Positions 39,901 to 48,959 are shown, counted from the first letter of the stretch. The stretch is 64,000 bases of DNA from Verrucomicrobiota bacterium (GCA_019239825.1 JAFAZK010000056.1:1-64000), one strand, 5' to 3'. Notes: a model not told the origin generated them from the letters alone. Numbers and translations are program-made.

Positions 39901-40793
39901 CCGATCAGAACTGGCGCAAGGTGTCATTGCCTGACAGCTGGAGTACGGCCGGGTTACCACCGGGAATCGGTTGGTATCGGTCGGAGTTCAGTCTCCAGTT
40001 GCCGACCGGCACGGACGTCCCGATTGGTCTGCAGATCAATGACGATCCGAGCCGGCACTATCGAGCGCTGATCTTCCTGAATGGATGGATGCTGGGCATC
40101 TACATTAACGATCTGGGACCACAGCACATTTTTTCTCTGCCGAGCGGGATCTTAAATCCTAACGGATCGAACACTTTGGCGATCGCAGTTTTGGGTGAAG
40201 ACGCCAGTGCCGGACTCGGCTCTGTGAGCCTGTATCAGTACGGTGCGTATGCCGGCGGGATTCCGGTGGTTCCGGTTAGCTCACCGGCTTGGAACAGGAC
40301 CTGGGGGGCACCGGGACTATCGAACGATTTGGCGATTAACTTGAGTTCCAATCTTCTGGTTAGCATCGGCGGACAGACTGCCAAAATAGCTGGTACCATC
40401 ACCAACGCAGGAAGCTCAGCGGTTCAATCGGTCAAGGTCGCTTTGAATGCTCCATCTGGCTGGACAGTGACTCCCCGTAGTCAAATTGGTTTTCCGGCGA
40501 TTCCACCGGGTACGTCGGTTTCAGTGAATTGGTCCGTTCAAATACCGTCCGGATTAAACCCCGGTCAGTATCAACTTGCCGCGATCGCGAGCTATATGGA
40601 GAGCGGAACGTCCAATAGCACCGCTGGTACGGTCGCGTTGCAGGTACCCTATCCTAATCTGTCAGCCACTTTCGATAACACCACGGTGCCGATCGATTCA
40701 TCTAAGACGGTCCGGGCGGTAGCGCTGCCGAAAGTGCGCGGATCGGTAGCCGGTTCTCAGGCGGCCATGCATATTTTTGCTGTTGGGCACTAA
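36993..40793 (+). CDS. secreted GH35 beta-galactosidase, multidomain
   Basis: A 1266-aa glycoside hydrolase family 35 enzyme, expected to release terminal beta-galactose from plant or microbial glycans. A hydrophobic N-terminal signal (TQFLWVTTLALGLLPATTTSA) leads to the barrel: GEFHPFRLP, RPGPYINAE, then the acid/base Glu in QVENEF and the nucleophile Glu in YLPEFQGGS. Galactose-binding jelly rolls follow (about 800-1080), then a NEW3-type domain (GTITNAGSSAVQSVKVALNAPSGW). The C-terminus starts a further domain (LSATFDNTTVPIDSS) that stops after about 40 residues, so it looks cut short. ATG 36993 has AAAGGA upstream. Confidence 0.92.
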   Translation: MCSLLPAFRLLFCSSASRCSGAFSFLWRQITQFLWVTTLALGLLPATTTSAGTHHTIKFDHYSLMIDGNRVFIYSGEFHPFRLPSPTLWLDVFQKMKVGGFNTICCYFDWDYHSSKSGTYDFTGIRDLDRFLSLASEAGLYVIVRPGPYINAETDSGGFPGWLTTIRGRARSTASDYLAAAYQWLSQVDPIIARHQLTNGTGTIIGCQVENEFYDSSSVGQQYMQDLENKMRADGIEVPLTGNHNATFTTGLGATDIVGFDIYPQGFDASNPTQWNPVPEWLESAHDALPPNEPLYLPEFQGGSFDPWAGAGYPNCYILTGPGFANVFYKSLIAQGATMINYYMTYGGTSWGWLPCPGVYSSYDYGSAINEARQLTGKYGEQKLIASFTQAVSSLAKTIPTSPNPPTDSNLILTERFNPDDQTEIYLLAHKDTTSSTVEQSHITVDLSPRTGFTYDDTSSSLVYQGSWTHASNQSWTAGDYKRTESFSDTAGDSVSVTFSGAAIRFIAPKDSNHGIADIYLDGTLVDSVDTYARSKLYQVVLYDVYGLPAGTHVLKIAVSGRQNPASQGSFVAVDAIDLPPGNSANFYPSVPQQAGTAITVNGRDAKLLLANYRFGGQRLVYSTSQLMASGSDSNADFAVLYDNQGNNGETVLRYSSQPTMQVLQGTVSSSWDSTKGDLRLNYVHNGLARVLVQTGSGSLLLVFADTTTAEQLWPLQVQGHPVLVSGPYLIRFAQMAGDSLLLTGDTSGPTQLSVLFPQSIKPVWQGSLSGPPRFSLPNLTNWKFQFESPERNPIFDDSNWTTANHTTTNNPNRPGSLPVLYEDDYGFHHGDVWYRGHFVATGNEIGITIDGEGGGNSLYAVWLNGALLGTPASGPNNFAFPSGVLQPGHDNVISVLVMNMGHDEDYSPDDSYKSPRGIRTAILLGATPAIQWKIQGSVGGEALFDPVRGPMNIGGLYGERHGWFLAGYPDQNWRKVSLPDSWSTAGLPPGIGWYRSEFSLQLPTGTDVPIGLQINDDPSRHYRALIFLNGWMLGIYINDLGPQHIFSLPSGILNPNGSNTLAIAVLGEDASAGLGSVSLYQYGAYAGGIPVVPVSSPAWNRTWGAPGLSNDLAINLSSNLLVSIGGQTAKIAGTITNAGSSAVQSVKVALNAPSGWTVTPRSQIGFPAIPPGTSVSVNWSVQIPSGLNPGQYQLAAIASYMESGTSNSTAGTVALQVPYPNLSATFDNTTVPIDSSKTVRAVALPKVRGSVAGSQAAMHIFAVGH

Positions 40794-40872
40794 GCGAGCG
40801 TGGGGGGTGCAGCGGAGCCCGCCAGGTGATGGCGAGTTCCTCGGACGCGCGATGCGTTGTACCGCGTTCGCA

Positions 40873-40946
40873 GATAGGACCTACGTGACTTATAGGACCA
40901 ATAGGACCCCGACTTATAAGTCCTATGTGTCCCATAGGTCCTATCC
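40873..40946. repeat. nonamer-period GTCCTAT repeat, inverted pair
   Basis: ATAGGACC-type units (40874-40909) face AAGTCCTAT, GTGTCCCAT, AGGTCCTAT units (40918-40945). With the run at 36784-36819 they bracket the galactosidase gene. The rest of 40794-41080 holds no gene. Confidence 0.65.
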
Positions 40947-41080
40947 GGCTTCGCGGTATCCCGCGTCCCGTTCGGAAAATCCCGCTTTCTCCCACCGGCA
41001 TTCCCCGCGCCTAGGCCGAACGCCCGTACCCCGCTCACGCCTCTGCTGGCTTCCCGCTCCTCGCTCCTCTATCGTAGGGC

Positions 41081-43072
41081 ATGGCCCGTGAGTACCAGCT
41101 CAAGCATCTGCCTTCCGTTACCAGCAGTAGCATCGATTACCGCGCGGAGCTGAACGATCAGCAGTATGCCGCTGTAACTTCTGGTCCCGGTCCCGCCTTG
41201 GTCTTGGCCGGCGCTGGCAGCGGTAAAACTCGGACTCTCACCTATCGGGTGGCTTGGTTGCTCGACAACGGGGTCGAGCCTCAGTCCATTCTTTTGCTCA
41301 CGTTCACCAACAAAGCCGCACGCGAGATGTTAACCCGCGTTCAATCCTTGGTGCCGCTGGAAACCACAGCGATCTGGGGCGGAACTTTCCACTCGATTGG
41401 GAACCGGTTCCTCAGGAAACATGCTCTCGAGATCGGGTTCCGTCCGGGTTACAGCATTATGGACCGGGAAGATCAGGAGGACCTGTTGTCTGCGGTTGTC
41501 GCCAGCGAGGAAGTTGATACTACGCAGATCCGGTTCCCAACGGGAGAAGTTCTGGGAGACATCTACAGCCTGGCCCTGAATACGGATCGCCCGATATCGC
41601 AGGTGATCGCGGAACGTTACCGGCGGTTTCTTCCGCTCACCAATCAGATCGAGTGGATCCAAAAACGGTATGAAGAACGAAAACGAGCCGCGAACGCCAT
41701 GGATTTCGATGATTTGCTCGTCAAGATCGTCGAGCTATTTAAAACGAAACCGGACATCGCGGAATTTTATCAGCGATACTTTCAATTCATTCTAGTCGAT
41801 GAATACCAGGATACCAATCGGCTCCAATCGGAGTTCATCGATGTATTGGCCGCCCATCATCAAAGCGTGATGGTGGTGGGCGATGATGCTCAATCGATCT
41901 ATTCGTGGCGCGGCGCTAACTACCAGAACATCCTGGATTTCCCCAAACGGTATCCGTCGGCTGCGATCCACAAGATTGAGACCAACTATCGGAGCGTACC
42001 CGAAGTCTTGCAGGTGGCTAACGCGGCGATTCGCCCGAATGCGCGTCAATTCTCGAAAATATTACGGCCGGATAGAAAAGAAACCGACCTGAAACCTGCA
42101 CTTGTGCCGGTCCTGGATAACAATCAACAGGCGGTATTTGTAGCCCAGCGTATTCTTGAGTTGCGTGACGAAGGGGTAGACTTAGAAGAAATCGCGGTGC
42201 TCTACCGCTCGCATTTCCAATCCTTGGAGGTGCAATTGGCATTAACGCGCGCGGGGATTCCTTACTCGATTACCAGCGGCTTACGGTTCTTCGAACAAGC
42301 TCATATCAAGGATGTAGCTGCCTTCATGAAGTTTGTTAGCAATCCCACGGATGAAGTCGCCTTCAAACGGATGGTCCGGTTGCTTCCCGGCATCGCGGCT
42401 CGTACCGCCGAAAAATTATGGGAACAAATCAACCTGGCGCCCCCTGAAAGCAGAAACACCTTTGGCGCCTGGTTGGAGGTAGCGAAGGCACCGACCAAAT
42501 CTCAACGCGCGTGGGAACAGCTTCGCCACACTCTGGATGAAATCGCGCCTGAGAAACAACCGGTACCGCCGTCGAGTATGATCCATAGCATCCTCGAAGC
42601 GGTATACGACGATTATCTCAAATCGAAGTATTCCAACCATGAGCAGCGTCGGGAAGATCTTACGGCGTTGGAGAATTTTTCCCGGGGCTTTAAAGAGCCG
42701 GTCGAATTTCTTAGCCAGCTTTCTCTGATGGCCACCGGTGAGACCGAACAGCTTAGCACCCAGGACGAGGACCGGGAACGAGTGACCCTTTCTACGGTTC
42801 ACCAGGCTAAGGGTCTGGAGTGGCAGGCGGTATTTATCGTGTGGTTGACCGATGGGATGTTCCCCAGCGCCCGGTCTTTGGAATCCAATGATAACGTCGA
42901 AGAAGAACGCCGGCTTTTCTATGTCGCGATCACCAGGGCAAAAGATCAACTCTACTTTCTGTACCCATCGATTTGGCCGAACGGCAATATCGACCAGCGG
43001 GTCCAACGCCCTTCGCGGTTCCTAGGAGAGATCCCGGGTGAATTGTTTGAGGAGTGGCGAGTAGGGTTCTGA
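41081..43072 (+). CDS. UvrD/PcrA-family 3'-5' DNA helicase
   Basis: A 663-aa superfamily 1A helicase for repair or replication restart. Motifs in order: AGAGSGKTRTL (Walker A), TFTNKAAREM (Ia), VDEYQDTN (II), GDDAQSIYSWRGA (III), ETNYRS (IV), STVHQAKGLEW (V) and FYVAITRAKDQL (VI). Length is slightly below the 720 aa of UvrD/PcrA, lacking the C-terminal Tudor-like tail. Naming as PcrA, UvrD or Rep is not possible from sequence alone. Confidence 0.94.
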   Translation: MAREYQLKHLPSVTSSSIDYRAELNDQQYAAVTSGPGPALVLAGAGSGKTRTLTYRVAWLLDNGVEPQSILLLTFTNKAAREMLTRVQSLVPLETTAIWGGTFHSIGNRFLRKHALEIGFRPGYSIMDREDQEDLLSAVVASEEVDTTQIRFPTGEVLGDIYSLALNTDRPISQVIAERYRRFLPLTNQIEWIQKRYEERKRAANAMDFDDLLVKIVELFKTKPDIAEFYQRYFQFILVDEYQDTNRLQSEFIDVLAAHHQSVMVVGDDAQSIYSWRGANYQNILDFPKRYPSAAIHKIETNYRSVPEVLQVANAAIRPNARQFSKILRPDRKETDLKPALVPVLDNNQQAVFVAQRILELRDEGVDLEEIAVLYRSHFQSLEVQLALTRAGIPYSITSGLRFFEQAHIKDVAAFMKFVSNPTDEVAFKRMVRLLPGIAARTAEKLWEQINLAPPESRNTFGAWLEVAKAPTKSQRAWEQLRHTLDEIAPEKQPVPPSSMIHSILEAVYDDYLKSKYSNHEQRREDLTALENFSRGFKEPVEFLSQLSLMATGETEQLSTQDEDRERVTLSTVHQAKGLEWQAVFIVWLTDGMFPSARSLESNDNVEEERRLFYVAITRAKDQLYFLYPSIWPNGNIDQRVQRPSRFLGEIPGELFEEWRVGF

Positions 43073-43075
43073 GGC

Positions 43076-43325
43076 GCCTGCGTTGCCGCCAAATGGGCAT
43101 GCATTGACGGCAACGCAGGCTATGCCAGCAAAATTCACCCACCGGCGCTGGTGAATTCTGCTGCAAATATTGAGAGGGAACTGGTAAATTTGTTTGTTCT
43201 TACGAAGACACGTGTGCGCCAAAGAGAACATTTAAGCCGCAGAATAGTCCGGGTTGTAGGACTCTTCTGCGGCCATAGCCTGCATGGCTCACAAATGCAG
43301 GCGCATTTGTGAGCCATGCAGGCTA
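43076..43325. repeat. symmetric block of four hairpins
   Basis: H1: GCCTGCGTTGCCG (43076-43088) pairs perfectly with 43108-43120. H2: AGCAAAATTCACC (43127-43139) pairs with GGTGAATTCTGCT (43150-43162), one mismatch. H3: GCCGCAGAATAGTCC (43236-43250) pairs with 43259-43273, one mismatch. H4: 43276-43298 pairs perfectly over 23 bp with 43303-43325 across a 4-base loop. H1 and H4 share a GCCTGC/AAATG/CATT/GCAGGC plan, and their inner flanks GCAGGCTATG and CATAGCCTGC are inverted, so the whole 250-bp block is symmetric. Confidence 0.85.
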
Positions 43326-44365
43326 AGTGGTACATCAGATCAGTCTATACCCCGATCGTTGGTGAACAGTGGGATAACCAAGAGGTTCTTGCTCGAATCA
43401 GCGCTCATCTACGGGGCAATGTCGATCGGCCGGAAACGGAAATCGATCACTTGCTGTCCCTGATTCGGGTGTTTCTGATCGGTTCACGAAGCCGTTGTGT
43501 GCAGTGTCCCTATTTTCTTGATCTAAGGTCTTTCAAAGACCATGCGACCGCTTTTGCGGCAGCGGTTGCCGAGTCTATCGGAGCCCTCAGCAATGAAATC
43601 AGAGCCGCCGGTTCCGACGCGTTCGATGCCGTTATCGGAGTTTCCAGCGTGGGACAACTTTTACCCGGCATCTCCGATCGGTTAGCGACCCGCTTACGAG
43701 ACCAGGTCAAAAGCGATGCCCTGTTGCTCGACTTAAGTAACGGCGGGTGTACCGCCAGTTCACGAGCCCTGCAACTTGCCTCAACCCTTGATACCCGGCA
43801 CCGGAATGTGTTGATTGCCGTGGTTGAGCCGACATCCACGTTGGCAGACCCTCTGTCTATGGATCGGTCTAATTGGCAGGGTATTTGTACCTTTGGGGAT
43901 GGGGCTGCCGGGATCTGGCTTTCAACCGACCCGACTGGAGCGTTGGCGGAACTCGGACCAATCAATTCTTCGCATCGCGAAGATGCGGATGTAATTCGTT
44001 GGGAGTACAGCTCGAATTACTATCGTTTCAGCGTTTCGGATTTCGAGGGGTTCGATCGGAAAGTCCGAGCTGGTATCTTGGGCGCGCTAAACGAAATCGA
44101 CTGGACCGACACAAAAGATAGCCTCTGGGCGGTCCATCCGGCCGGAATGATGTTGCTTTTGAGTGTCGCCAAGCGGATCGGTCTCGACAGAAGCCGTCTG
44201 GAATCGTCAATTCGCCATTTTCGTACTTTCTCAAATATGAGCAGCGCCAGCATCTTACATATTCTGAGGGACCTTTTGGACCAGGCGCAGCCCGGTCAAC
44301 CGATCCGTTGGCTCTCGATGGGAGCCGGTTTCCATGTCATCTACGGCAGTTGTACCAGGCTATGA
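43316..44365 (+). CDS. type III polyketide synthase-like (chalcone synthase family) protein
   Basis: A 349-aa thiolase-fold condensing enzyme. The nucleophile Cys145 lies in DLSNGGCTASSRALQLAS, His274 in WAVHPAG and Asn307 in FSNMSSASILHIL, matching the Cys-His-Asn triad of chalcone synthases (HPGG and GNMSSA in the family) better than FabH. The C-terminal LSMGAGFHVIYGSC matches the GFGPG loop position. It is divergent at the N-terminus. It overlaps the next gene, an acyl carrier protein, by 4 bp. The ATG lies in the 3' arm of a 23-bp perfect hairpin, so initiation may be controlled. A product cannot be predicted; a FabH-like priming role is the alternative. Confidence 0.8.
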   Translation: MQAKWYIRSVYTPIVGEQWDNQEVLARISAHLRGNVDRPETEIDHLLSLIRVFLIGSRSRCVQCPYFLDLRSFKDHATAFAAAVAESIGALSNEIRAAGSDAFDAVIGVSSVGQLLPGISDRLATRLRDQVKSDALLLDLSNGGCTASSRALQLASTLDTRHRNVLIAVVEPTSTLADPLSMDRSNWQGICTFGDGAAGIWLSTDPTGALAELGPINSSHREDADVIRWEYSSNYYRFSVSDFEGFDRKVRAGILGALNEIDWTDTKDSLWAVHPAGMMLLLSVAKRIGLDRSRLESSIRHFRTFSNMSSASILHILRDLLDQAQPGQPIRWLSMGAGFHVIYGSCTRL

Positions 44366-44628
44366 TTGATCGGCAAGCGGTCCTTGATGCGATACGGCAG
44401 TTTGTCGCGGATCATTTTCCAACAGTCTCGGTTGACCATTTGGAGACCTTGCGCGCCGGCGATGTCATTCAGCAAAGCCTGGAACTAGTGGAACTCGTGC
44501 TTCACCTGGAAGAAAAACTGGGTATCGAAATCAATATCAACGAATTAGGCGAGAATTTGATCGTGCAGAATTTCGGAGAATTGGCGAATGAGCTGGTGCG
44601 GAGCGAGGGCGCTAAGCGTGAGAAGTGA
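44362..44628 (+). CDS. acyl carrier protein-like protein
   Basis: An 88-aa four-helix carrier protein. The phosphopantetheine serine is Ser39 in QQSLELVELVLHLEEKLGIEI, where the usual DSL reads QSL. Acidic helix II and the GIEI stretch are typical. Its ATGA start overlaps the stop of the condensing enzyme, so it is probably that enzyme's dedicated carrier. A Lys/Glu-rich tail ends it. The Asp-to-Gln change next to the Ser is unusual and may alter recognition by the phosphopantetheinyl transferase. Confidence 0.85.
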   Translation: MIDRQAVLDAIRQFVADHFPTVSVDHLETLRAGDVIQQSLELVELVLHLEEKLGIEININELGENLIVQNFGELANELVRSEGAKREK

Positions 44629-44989
44629 AACGCCTCAGTCTGGTGGGGCGAGGCTCCCGAACGGTGACTGATGTTCGCAGAGCCGCTGGCTGATACGGCA
44701 GCATGATGAGAAAGGCCAATTCGTTCGCCGAGCCGGTCCTAGGGCGCGGCTTGCTGATAGCGTGTCTAAAAATCCAGATTGCGTCTAAGGAGGAGCAAAT
44801 CGTAGACCAACGGTTCGGCGGCTTTATTGGCCGAGTAAGACTAGCGATATCAAACCGTCAAGAAAGCAGGAAACAGCTATTACGCTCCTCCGGGAGCCTC
44901 GCCTACCAAATTTTCCCCCCATTCGCCGTGCGAAATTACCGCTTGCGCGAGGAGACTTCTCTTTTATCTTCCTGACTCCCTACATTATT
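44629..44989. mobile_element. MITE-like element, copy 3 (44641-44908), in a 361-bp gap
   Basis: TGGTGGGGCGAGGCTCCCGA begins at 44641 and CGGGAGCCTCGCCTACCA ends at 44908, with one base missing in the right arm. An inner pair GCCGAGCCGGT (about 44730) and ACGGTTCGGCGG (about 44811) is partly preserved. No gene. The remaining 80 bp before rpsO probably hold its promoter. Confidence 0.8.
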
Positions 44990-45250
44990 ATGGCCACGAC
45001 TGATAACATCGATCTGAGTGCGTTCCGGCTGCACGACAAGGACACCGGCAGCGCCGACGTCCAAATCGCGCTATTGACCCACCGGATCAATCAGTTGACG
45101 GATCACCTGAAGGTCTATCGTAAGGATCACTCTTCCCGTCGCGGACTTCTGAAGCTGGTTGCTACCCGGCGAAGCTTGCTTGATTACCTGAAGCGTACCC
45201 AGCAAGACCGTTACAAGTCTGTGATTGAGAAGCTTAACCTCCGGAAGTGA
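44990..45250 (+). CDS. rpsO: 30S ribosomal protein S15
   Basis: S15 (86 aa) binds 16S rRNA helices 20-22. [24 protein letters not shown] and [23 protein letters not shown] are the diagnostic blocks. It precedes pnp, the classical rpsO-pnp pairing. Confidence 0.98.
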   Translation: MATTDNIDLSAFRLHDKDTGSADVQIALLTHRINQLTDHLKVYRKDHSSRRGLLKLVATRRSLLDYLKRTQQDRYKSVIEKLNLRK

Positions 45251-45572
45251 TCGGCCGAAGCAGGGGCCAAAGGCCTTGTCTGATCTTTTCTTTTTCAAGT
45301 TCCAAAAAGGGGTACTTTACCGCATGGGCGGAGTTTCCGAGCCATGCTTCCATGGATGGATGTCTATTGGTTTGGCATCCGAAACCATCCTTCCGGCCTT
45401 GTCCTTCATAGCTTTAGCGACGGAGGAAATGCTGGAGGGTAATCTTAAACAAAACCCTTCGATGGTCCCTATAGGCGGCCTTGATCTTAGGTTTGAGTTC
45501 CGAGAAGAACGCGGAATTCAGACCTACGAGCAACGGCCCGGATAGACGATCATTCGAAGGTTCAACTTCGAA
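45251..45572. other. rpsO-pnp gap
   Basis: This 322-bp gap has a GGGGCCAAAGGCCTTG hairpin-like segment (45264-45279) followed shortly by TCTTTTCTTTTTC, a plausible terminator for rpsO. The rest may form the pnp leader, which in other bacteria is a site of PNPase autoregulation. No gene is supported. Confidence 0.45.
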
Positions 45573-47717
45573 ATGATAGCTAAAGTCTCAAAAAGTATCG
45601 GTTCTGGCGATCTAACGATCGAGACCGGTAAACTTGCAAGATTGGCCGACGGATCGGTAACGGTTCGTTCTGGCGAAACATTGATTCTAGTGGCGGCGGT
45701 GTCCGCAACCTCGGTTAAGGAAGGTCAGGACTTTTTCCCGCTGACCGTTGATTACCGCGAAAAAGCGGCTGCAGTCGGGAAATTCCCGGGCGGATATTTC
45801 AAACGAGAAGGGCGGCCGACCGAGAAGGAAACCCTGACCTCGAGAATGACCGATCGCCCGCTTCGGCCATTGTTCCCGAAAGGGTACTTTTACGATACCC
45901 AAGTAATCAGCGTGTTGCTGAGCGCGGACGGCGAGAATGATCCTGATATTCTCAGCATCAACGGCGCCTCCGCAGCGCTGTGCGTTTCCGATATCCCTTT
46001 TGCCGGACCAATTGGAGCCGTGCGGGTGGGCCGAGTGGACGGACAGCTGGTGGTCAATCCCACGCATACTCAGCGGCAGCTGAGCGACCTCGATCTGGTG
46101 TACGTCGGCAATGAAAACGACGTCGTCATGATCGAAGGCTCCGCCGATGAGCTAGCCGAAGAAGAATTCATCAAGGCTCTCGAATTTGCTCAAGGGTTCG
46201 TGCGCGAGATCATCGCGATGCAGAAAGAGTTGACCGCGACTGCAGGCAAACCCAAACGAAATGCCGAACTTTTGACCGTTCGCGATGATCTGTTGGAGAT
46301 CGCTTATCAAGTGGCTGGCGACCGGATTGAAGCCGCACTTTATACCTCAGGCAAAGTCGCTCGGAGTAGAGCCGTCGACGCGCTGAGCAGCGAGGTGAAA
46401 GAGGCAATTCTTGCCAAATATCCGGATGCGACTCCGTTCGAGATCTCGCAAGCTTTCGATTATCTTCAAAAAAAGGCATTCCGAGTTAGCATTCTGGACA
46501 AGCAAGTCCGGTGCGATGGCAGAGGATTGCTTGATATCCGACCGTTGAGTGCCGAGGTAGGTCTGCTTCCTCGGTCCCACGGCTCAGCCCTTTTCCAGCG
46601 CGGCGAAACCCAAGCAGTCGCCCTAGCCACCCTCGCTTCTGCGGAGGAGGCTCAGATGATTGATGGGTACACTGGGGGCGAGCTCACCAAGCGCTTCATT
46701 CTGCACTATAATTTTCCGCCCTTCAGCGTCGGAGAAACTGGGAGAGTCGGGAGCACCAGCCGCCGGGAGATTGGTCACGGCGCATTGGCTGAACGTTCTA
46801 TTGCACCGGTGATTCCTGCCGAAGCCGCTTTCCCGTATGCCATCCGCGTTAGCAGCGAAGTCATGGAATCGAACGGTTCCACTTCCATGGCAAGTGTGTG
46901 CGCGGGGGTCATGGCGCTAATGGATGCAGGCGTGCCGATTCGTAAGCCAGTCGGAGGGATCTCGGTCGGGTTAGTGACCGAATACGAAGCGGAACAGTTG
47001 AAACGCTACACGACCATGACCGACATCATTGGTTCGGAAGATCATTTTGGCGATATGGACTTCAAGCTCTGCGGTACCAGAGATGGTATTACTGGTTTCC
47101 AGCTTGACTTGAAACTGCCGGGGATTAGCCACGCCATCATGACGGAAGCCATTCACCAGGCTCGTGACGCCAGGATGAAAGTGCTCGATGTCATGTACGA
47201 AGCGATCAATGCTCCGCGCAAAGAGCTCAGCCAATACGCGCCTCGGATCGAAACGATCAAGATTCATCCGGACAAGATCGGGCTCCTTATTGGACCCGGT
47301 GGTAAGACCATCAAAGGAATTGTGGCTGAGACCGGAGCCGAAATTAACATCGATGATGATGGTTCCGTGCATATCTATTCTTCGAGTCGGGACAGCCTGA
47401 ATCGGGCGAAGGAAATCATCACCGGCATGACGAAAGAGATCGAGGTCGGCGAGATGTATCACGGCCGTGTTGTCTCCATCAAAGAGTTCGGCGCATTTAT
47501 CGAAGTGCTGCCCGGCAAAGACGGTCTGGTGCATATTTCCGAGTTAGCGGATTTCCGGGTTAAGAACGTGGAAGACGTGGTCAAAGTCGGTGACCTGGTA
47601 TGGGTAAAATGTATCGGTATCGACGACAAAGGCCGCGTGAAGCTCAGCCGCAAAGCCGCCATGAAAGATCGGAATGCGGAAGCGGAATCGGCTTTGGAAG
47701 AGACCGAAAAGAACTAG
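45573..47717 (+). CDS. pnp: polyribonucleotide nucleotidyltransferase (PNPase)
   Basis: PNPase (714 aa) degrades RNA phosphorolytically from the 3' end. Two RNase PH domains ([20 protein letters not shown] in the first; [10 protein letters not shown] and [20 protein letters not shown] in the second) enclose the helical domain. The KH domain has [15 protein letters not shown], and the S1 domain [20 protein letters not shown]. Length is standard. Confidence 0.98.
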   Translation: MIAKVSKSIGSGDLTIETGKLARLADGSVTVRSGETLILVAAVSATSVKEGQDFFPLTVDYREKAAAVGKFPGGYFKREGRPTEKETLTSRMTDRPLRPLFPKGYFYDTQVISVLLSADGENDPDILSINGASAALCVSDIPFAGPIGAVRVGRVDGQLVVNPTHTQRQLSDLDLVYVGNENDVVMIEGSADELAEEEFIKALEFAQGFVREIIAMQKELTATAGKPKRNAELLTVRDDLLEIAYQVAGDRIEAALYTSGKVARSRAVDALSSEVKEAILAKYPDATPFEISQAFDYLQKKAFRVSILDKQVRCDGRGLLDIRPLSAEVGLLPRSHGSALFQRGETQAVALATLASAEEAQMIDGYTGGELTKRFILHYNFPPFSVGETGRVGSTSRREIGHGALAERSIAPVIPAEAAFPYAIRVSSEVMESNGSTSMASVCAGVMALMDAGVPIRKPVGGISVGLVTEYEAEQLKRYTTMTDIIGSEDHFGDMDFKLCGTRDGITGFQLDLKLPGISHAIMTEAIHQARDARMKVLDVMYEAINAPRKELSQYAPRIETIKIHPDKIGLLIGPGGKTIKGIVAETGAEINIDDDGSVHIYSSSRDSLNRAKEIITGMTKEIEVGEMYHGRVVSIKEFGAFIEVLPGKDGLVHISELADFRVKNVEDVVKVGDLVWVKCIGIDDKGRVKLSRKAAMKDRNAEAESALEETEKN

Positions 47718-47758
47718 CAACTCCGCTCTGGTAAGGAGCTAGAATTTAGAATCTAGGA

Positions 47759-47797
47759 GGCGGTTTGCCCCGATTGGGCAGCCGCCTTCCTTGTTTT
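47759..47797 (+). terminator. intrinsic terminator after pnp
   Basis: GGCGGTTTGCCC and GGGCAGCCGCC pair around CGATT with a small bulge, followed by TTCCTTGTTTT. Confidence 0.75.
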
Positions 47798-48305
47798 ATG
47801 GACAACAACTAATGTTACTGCCTAATAACAAGACCACCGCCGCGAGCCGCCACCCGGCCGCTGACTCGACCGGAACATATAAGTCCCATGTGTCCTATAA
47901 GTCCTATGCATGGCTAGGCCACGAGCTACCGCATTTCTTTCACCGCTTTTTCCAGCGCCGCCAGTACTATATCATTTCAAAATAACGTTAGTTTTTTACG
48001 TTGTTTCAGCTATCGCTATAGTTCGTGAAAGTTCGCGTGCAAATCGATTTGCAAATTAATCATTTTCTCATTTGACGGACCGTTCGCTCTTCAATTACTG
48101 GATATGTCGTCAACAGACCAGAACTCGGGGTTAGGGACGCGTCGAAAATGTGGTTGCCTAATGGTTTCGGCGCAATATTCTCAACCGCCATCGGGTCGCT
48201 GACTGCGGATTGAGAACGAAAATTTTAACCCCCCTAACAAGGCTACAATTCGGATCCTTAGGCTGTATCGGTTTGCCCGGATCCGGGTAACCCCCTTGCC
48301 GTCGA
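47798..48305 (+). promoter_or_regulatory. upstream region of the respiratory operon
   Basis: No gene is supported. A nonamer GTCCTAT repeat lies at 47877-47910. A possible sigma70 promoter is TTTACG (47995-48000), 16 bp, TATAGT (48017-48022), which would give a leader of nearly 280 nt. The leader includes GGATCC inverted motifs near 48255 and 48280. The stretch is A/T-richer than its surroundings, as expected upstream of a strong operon. Confidence 0.35.
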
Positions 48306-48959
48306 ATGGCTAACTTTTTCCCCCGCTGGACAAACTACTTAGCAATTAAACTCGTTTTTTGTCTCCTCGTGGTCGGAGGAGCAGCGTCTGCCGCTTATTG
48401 GTGGTATCTCACGCCCGAGTACATGCGCCAGGGTTATCAACCTGTGCAACCGGTGCCGTTTCCCCACGAGATCCATGTCAACGAGCTCGGTATGGATTGC
48501 CGGTATTGCCACAGTAACGTCCAAGTTTCTTCGGCGTCGAACGTGCCGACCACGCAAACCTGCATGAACTGCCATCAGCAGGTGCAAAAAGATAATCCCA
48601 AGCTATGGGCCGTTAAGCAGAGCTGGGAGACCGGACAACCAATGCACTGGGTCCGGGTCCATCAAATCCCTGACTTCGCCTATTTCAACCATTCGGTTCA
48701 CGTTAATCGTGGGATTAGCTGCGTTAGCTGTCACGGCGATGTGAACCACATGGACGTCGTGTATCAGCACGAACCGTTGAGCATGGGTTGGTGTCTGAAT
48801 TGCCATAGACACCCGGAAGAAAATCTGCGGCCGATCAATCAGGTTTTCAATCTCGACTGGAAACCCTCCACCGGCGAATCGCAGCAACAGATTGGAACCG
48901 AGTTGCAAAAGCAGTGGAATATCAACCCGCCGCAAAATTGTGCCGGTTGTCATAGATAA
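48306..48959 (+). CDS. actA: Alternative Complex III subunit ActA, pentaheme cytochrome c
   Basis: A 217-aa membrane-anchored cytochrome with one N-terminal span (about 12-34) and five CxxCH motifs: CRYCH, CMNCH, CVSCH, CLNCH and CAGCH. In ACIII it passes electrons from the Fe-S subunit towards monoheme cytochromes or the oxidase on the periplasmic side. It opens a tightly packed operon; its stop overlaps the actB start. Confidence 0.96.
   Translation: MANFFPRWTNYLAIKLVFCLLVVGGAASAAYWWYLTPEYMRQGYQPVQPVPFPHEIHVNELGMDCRYCHSNVQVSSASNVPTTQTCMNCHQQVQKDNPKLWAVKQSWETGQPMHWVRVHQIPDFAYFNHSVHVNRGISCVSCHGDVNHMDVVYQHEPLSMGWCLNCHRHPEENLRPINQVFNLDWKPSTGESQQQIGTELQKQWNINPPQNCAGCHR

Noticed and set aside
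43316-44365. Plain FabH (3-oxoacyl-ACP synthase III)
   Set aside because: The HPAG and SNMSSAS contexts fit chalcone-synthase-type enzymes better, though a FabH-like role is not excluded.
45225-45545. 106-codon frame between rpsO and pnp
   Set aside because: Begins inside rpsO and has no recognisable features; better seen as leader DNA.
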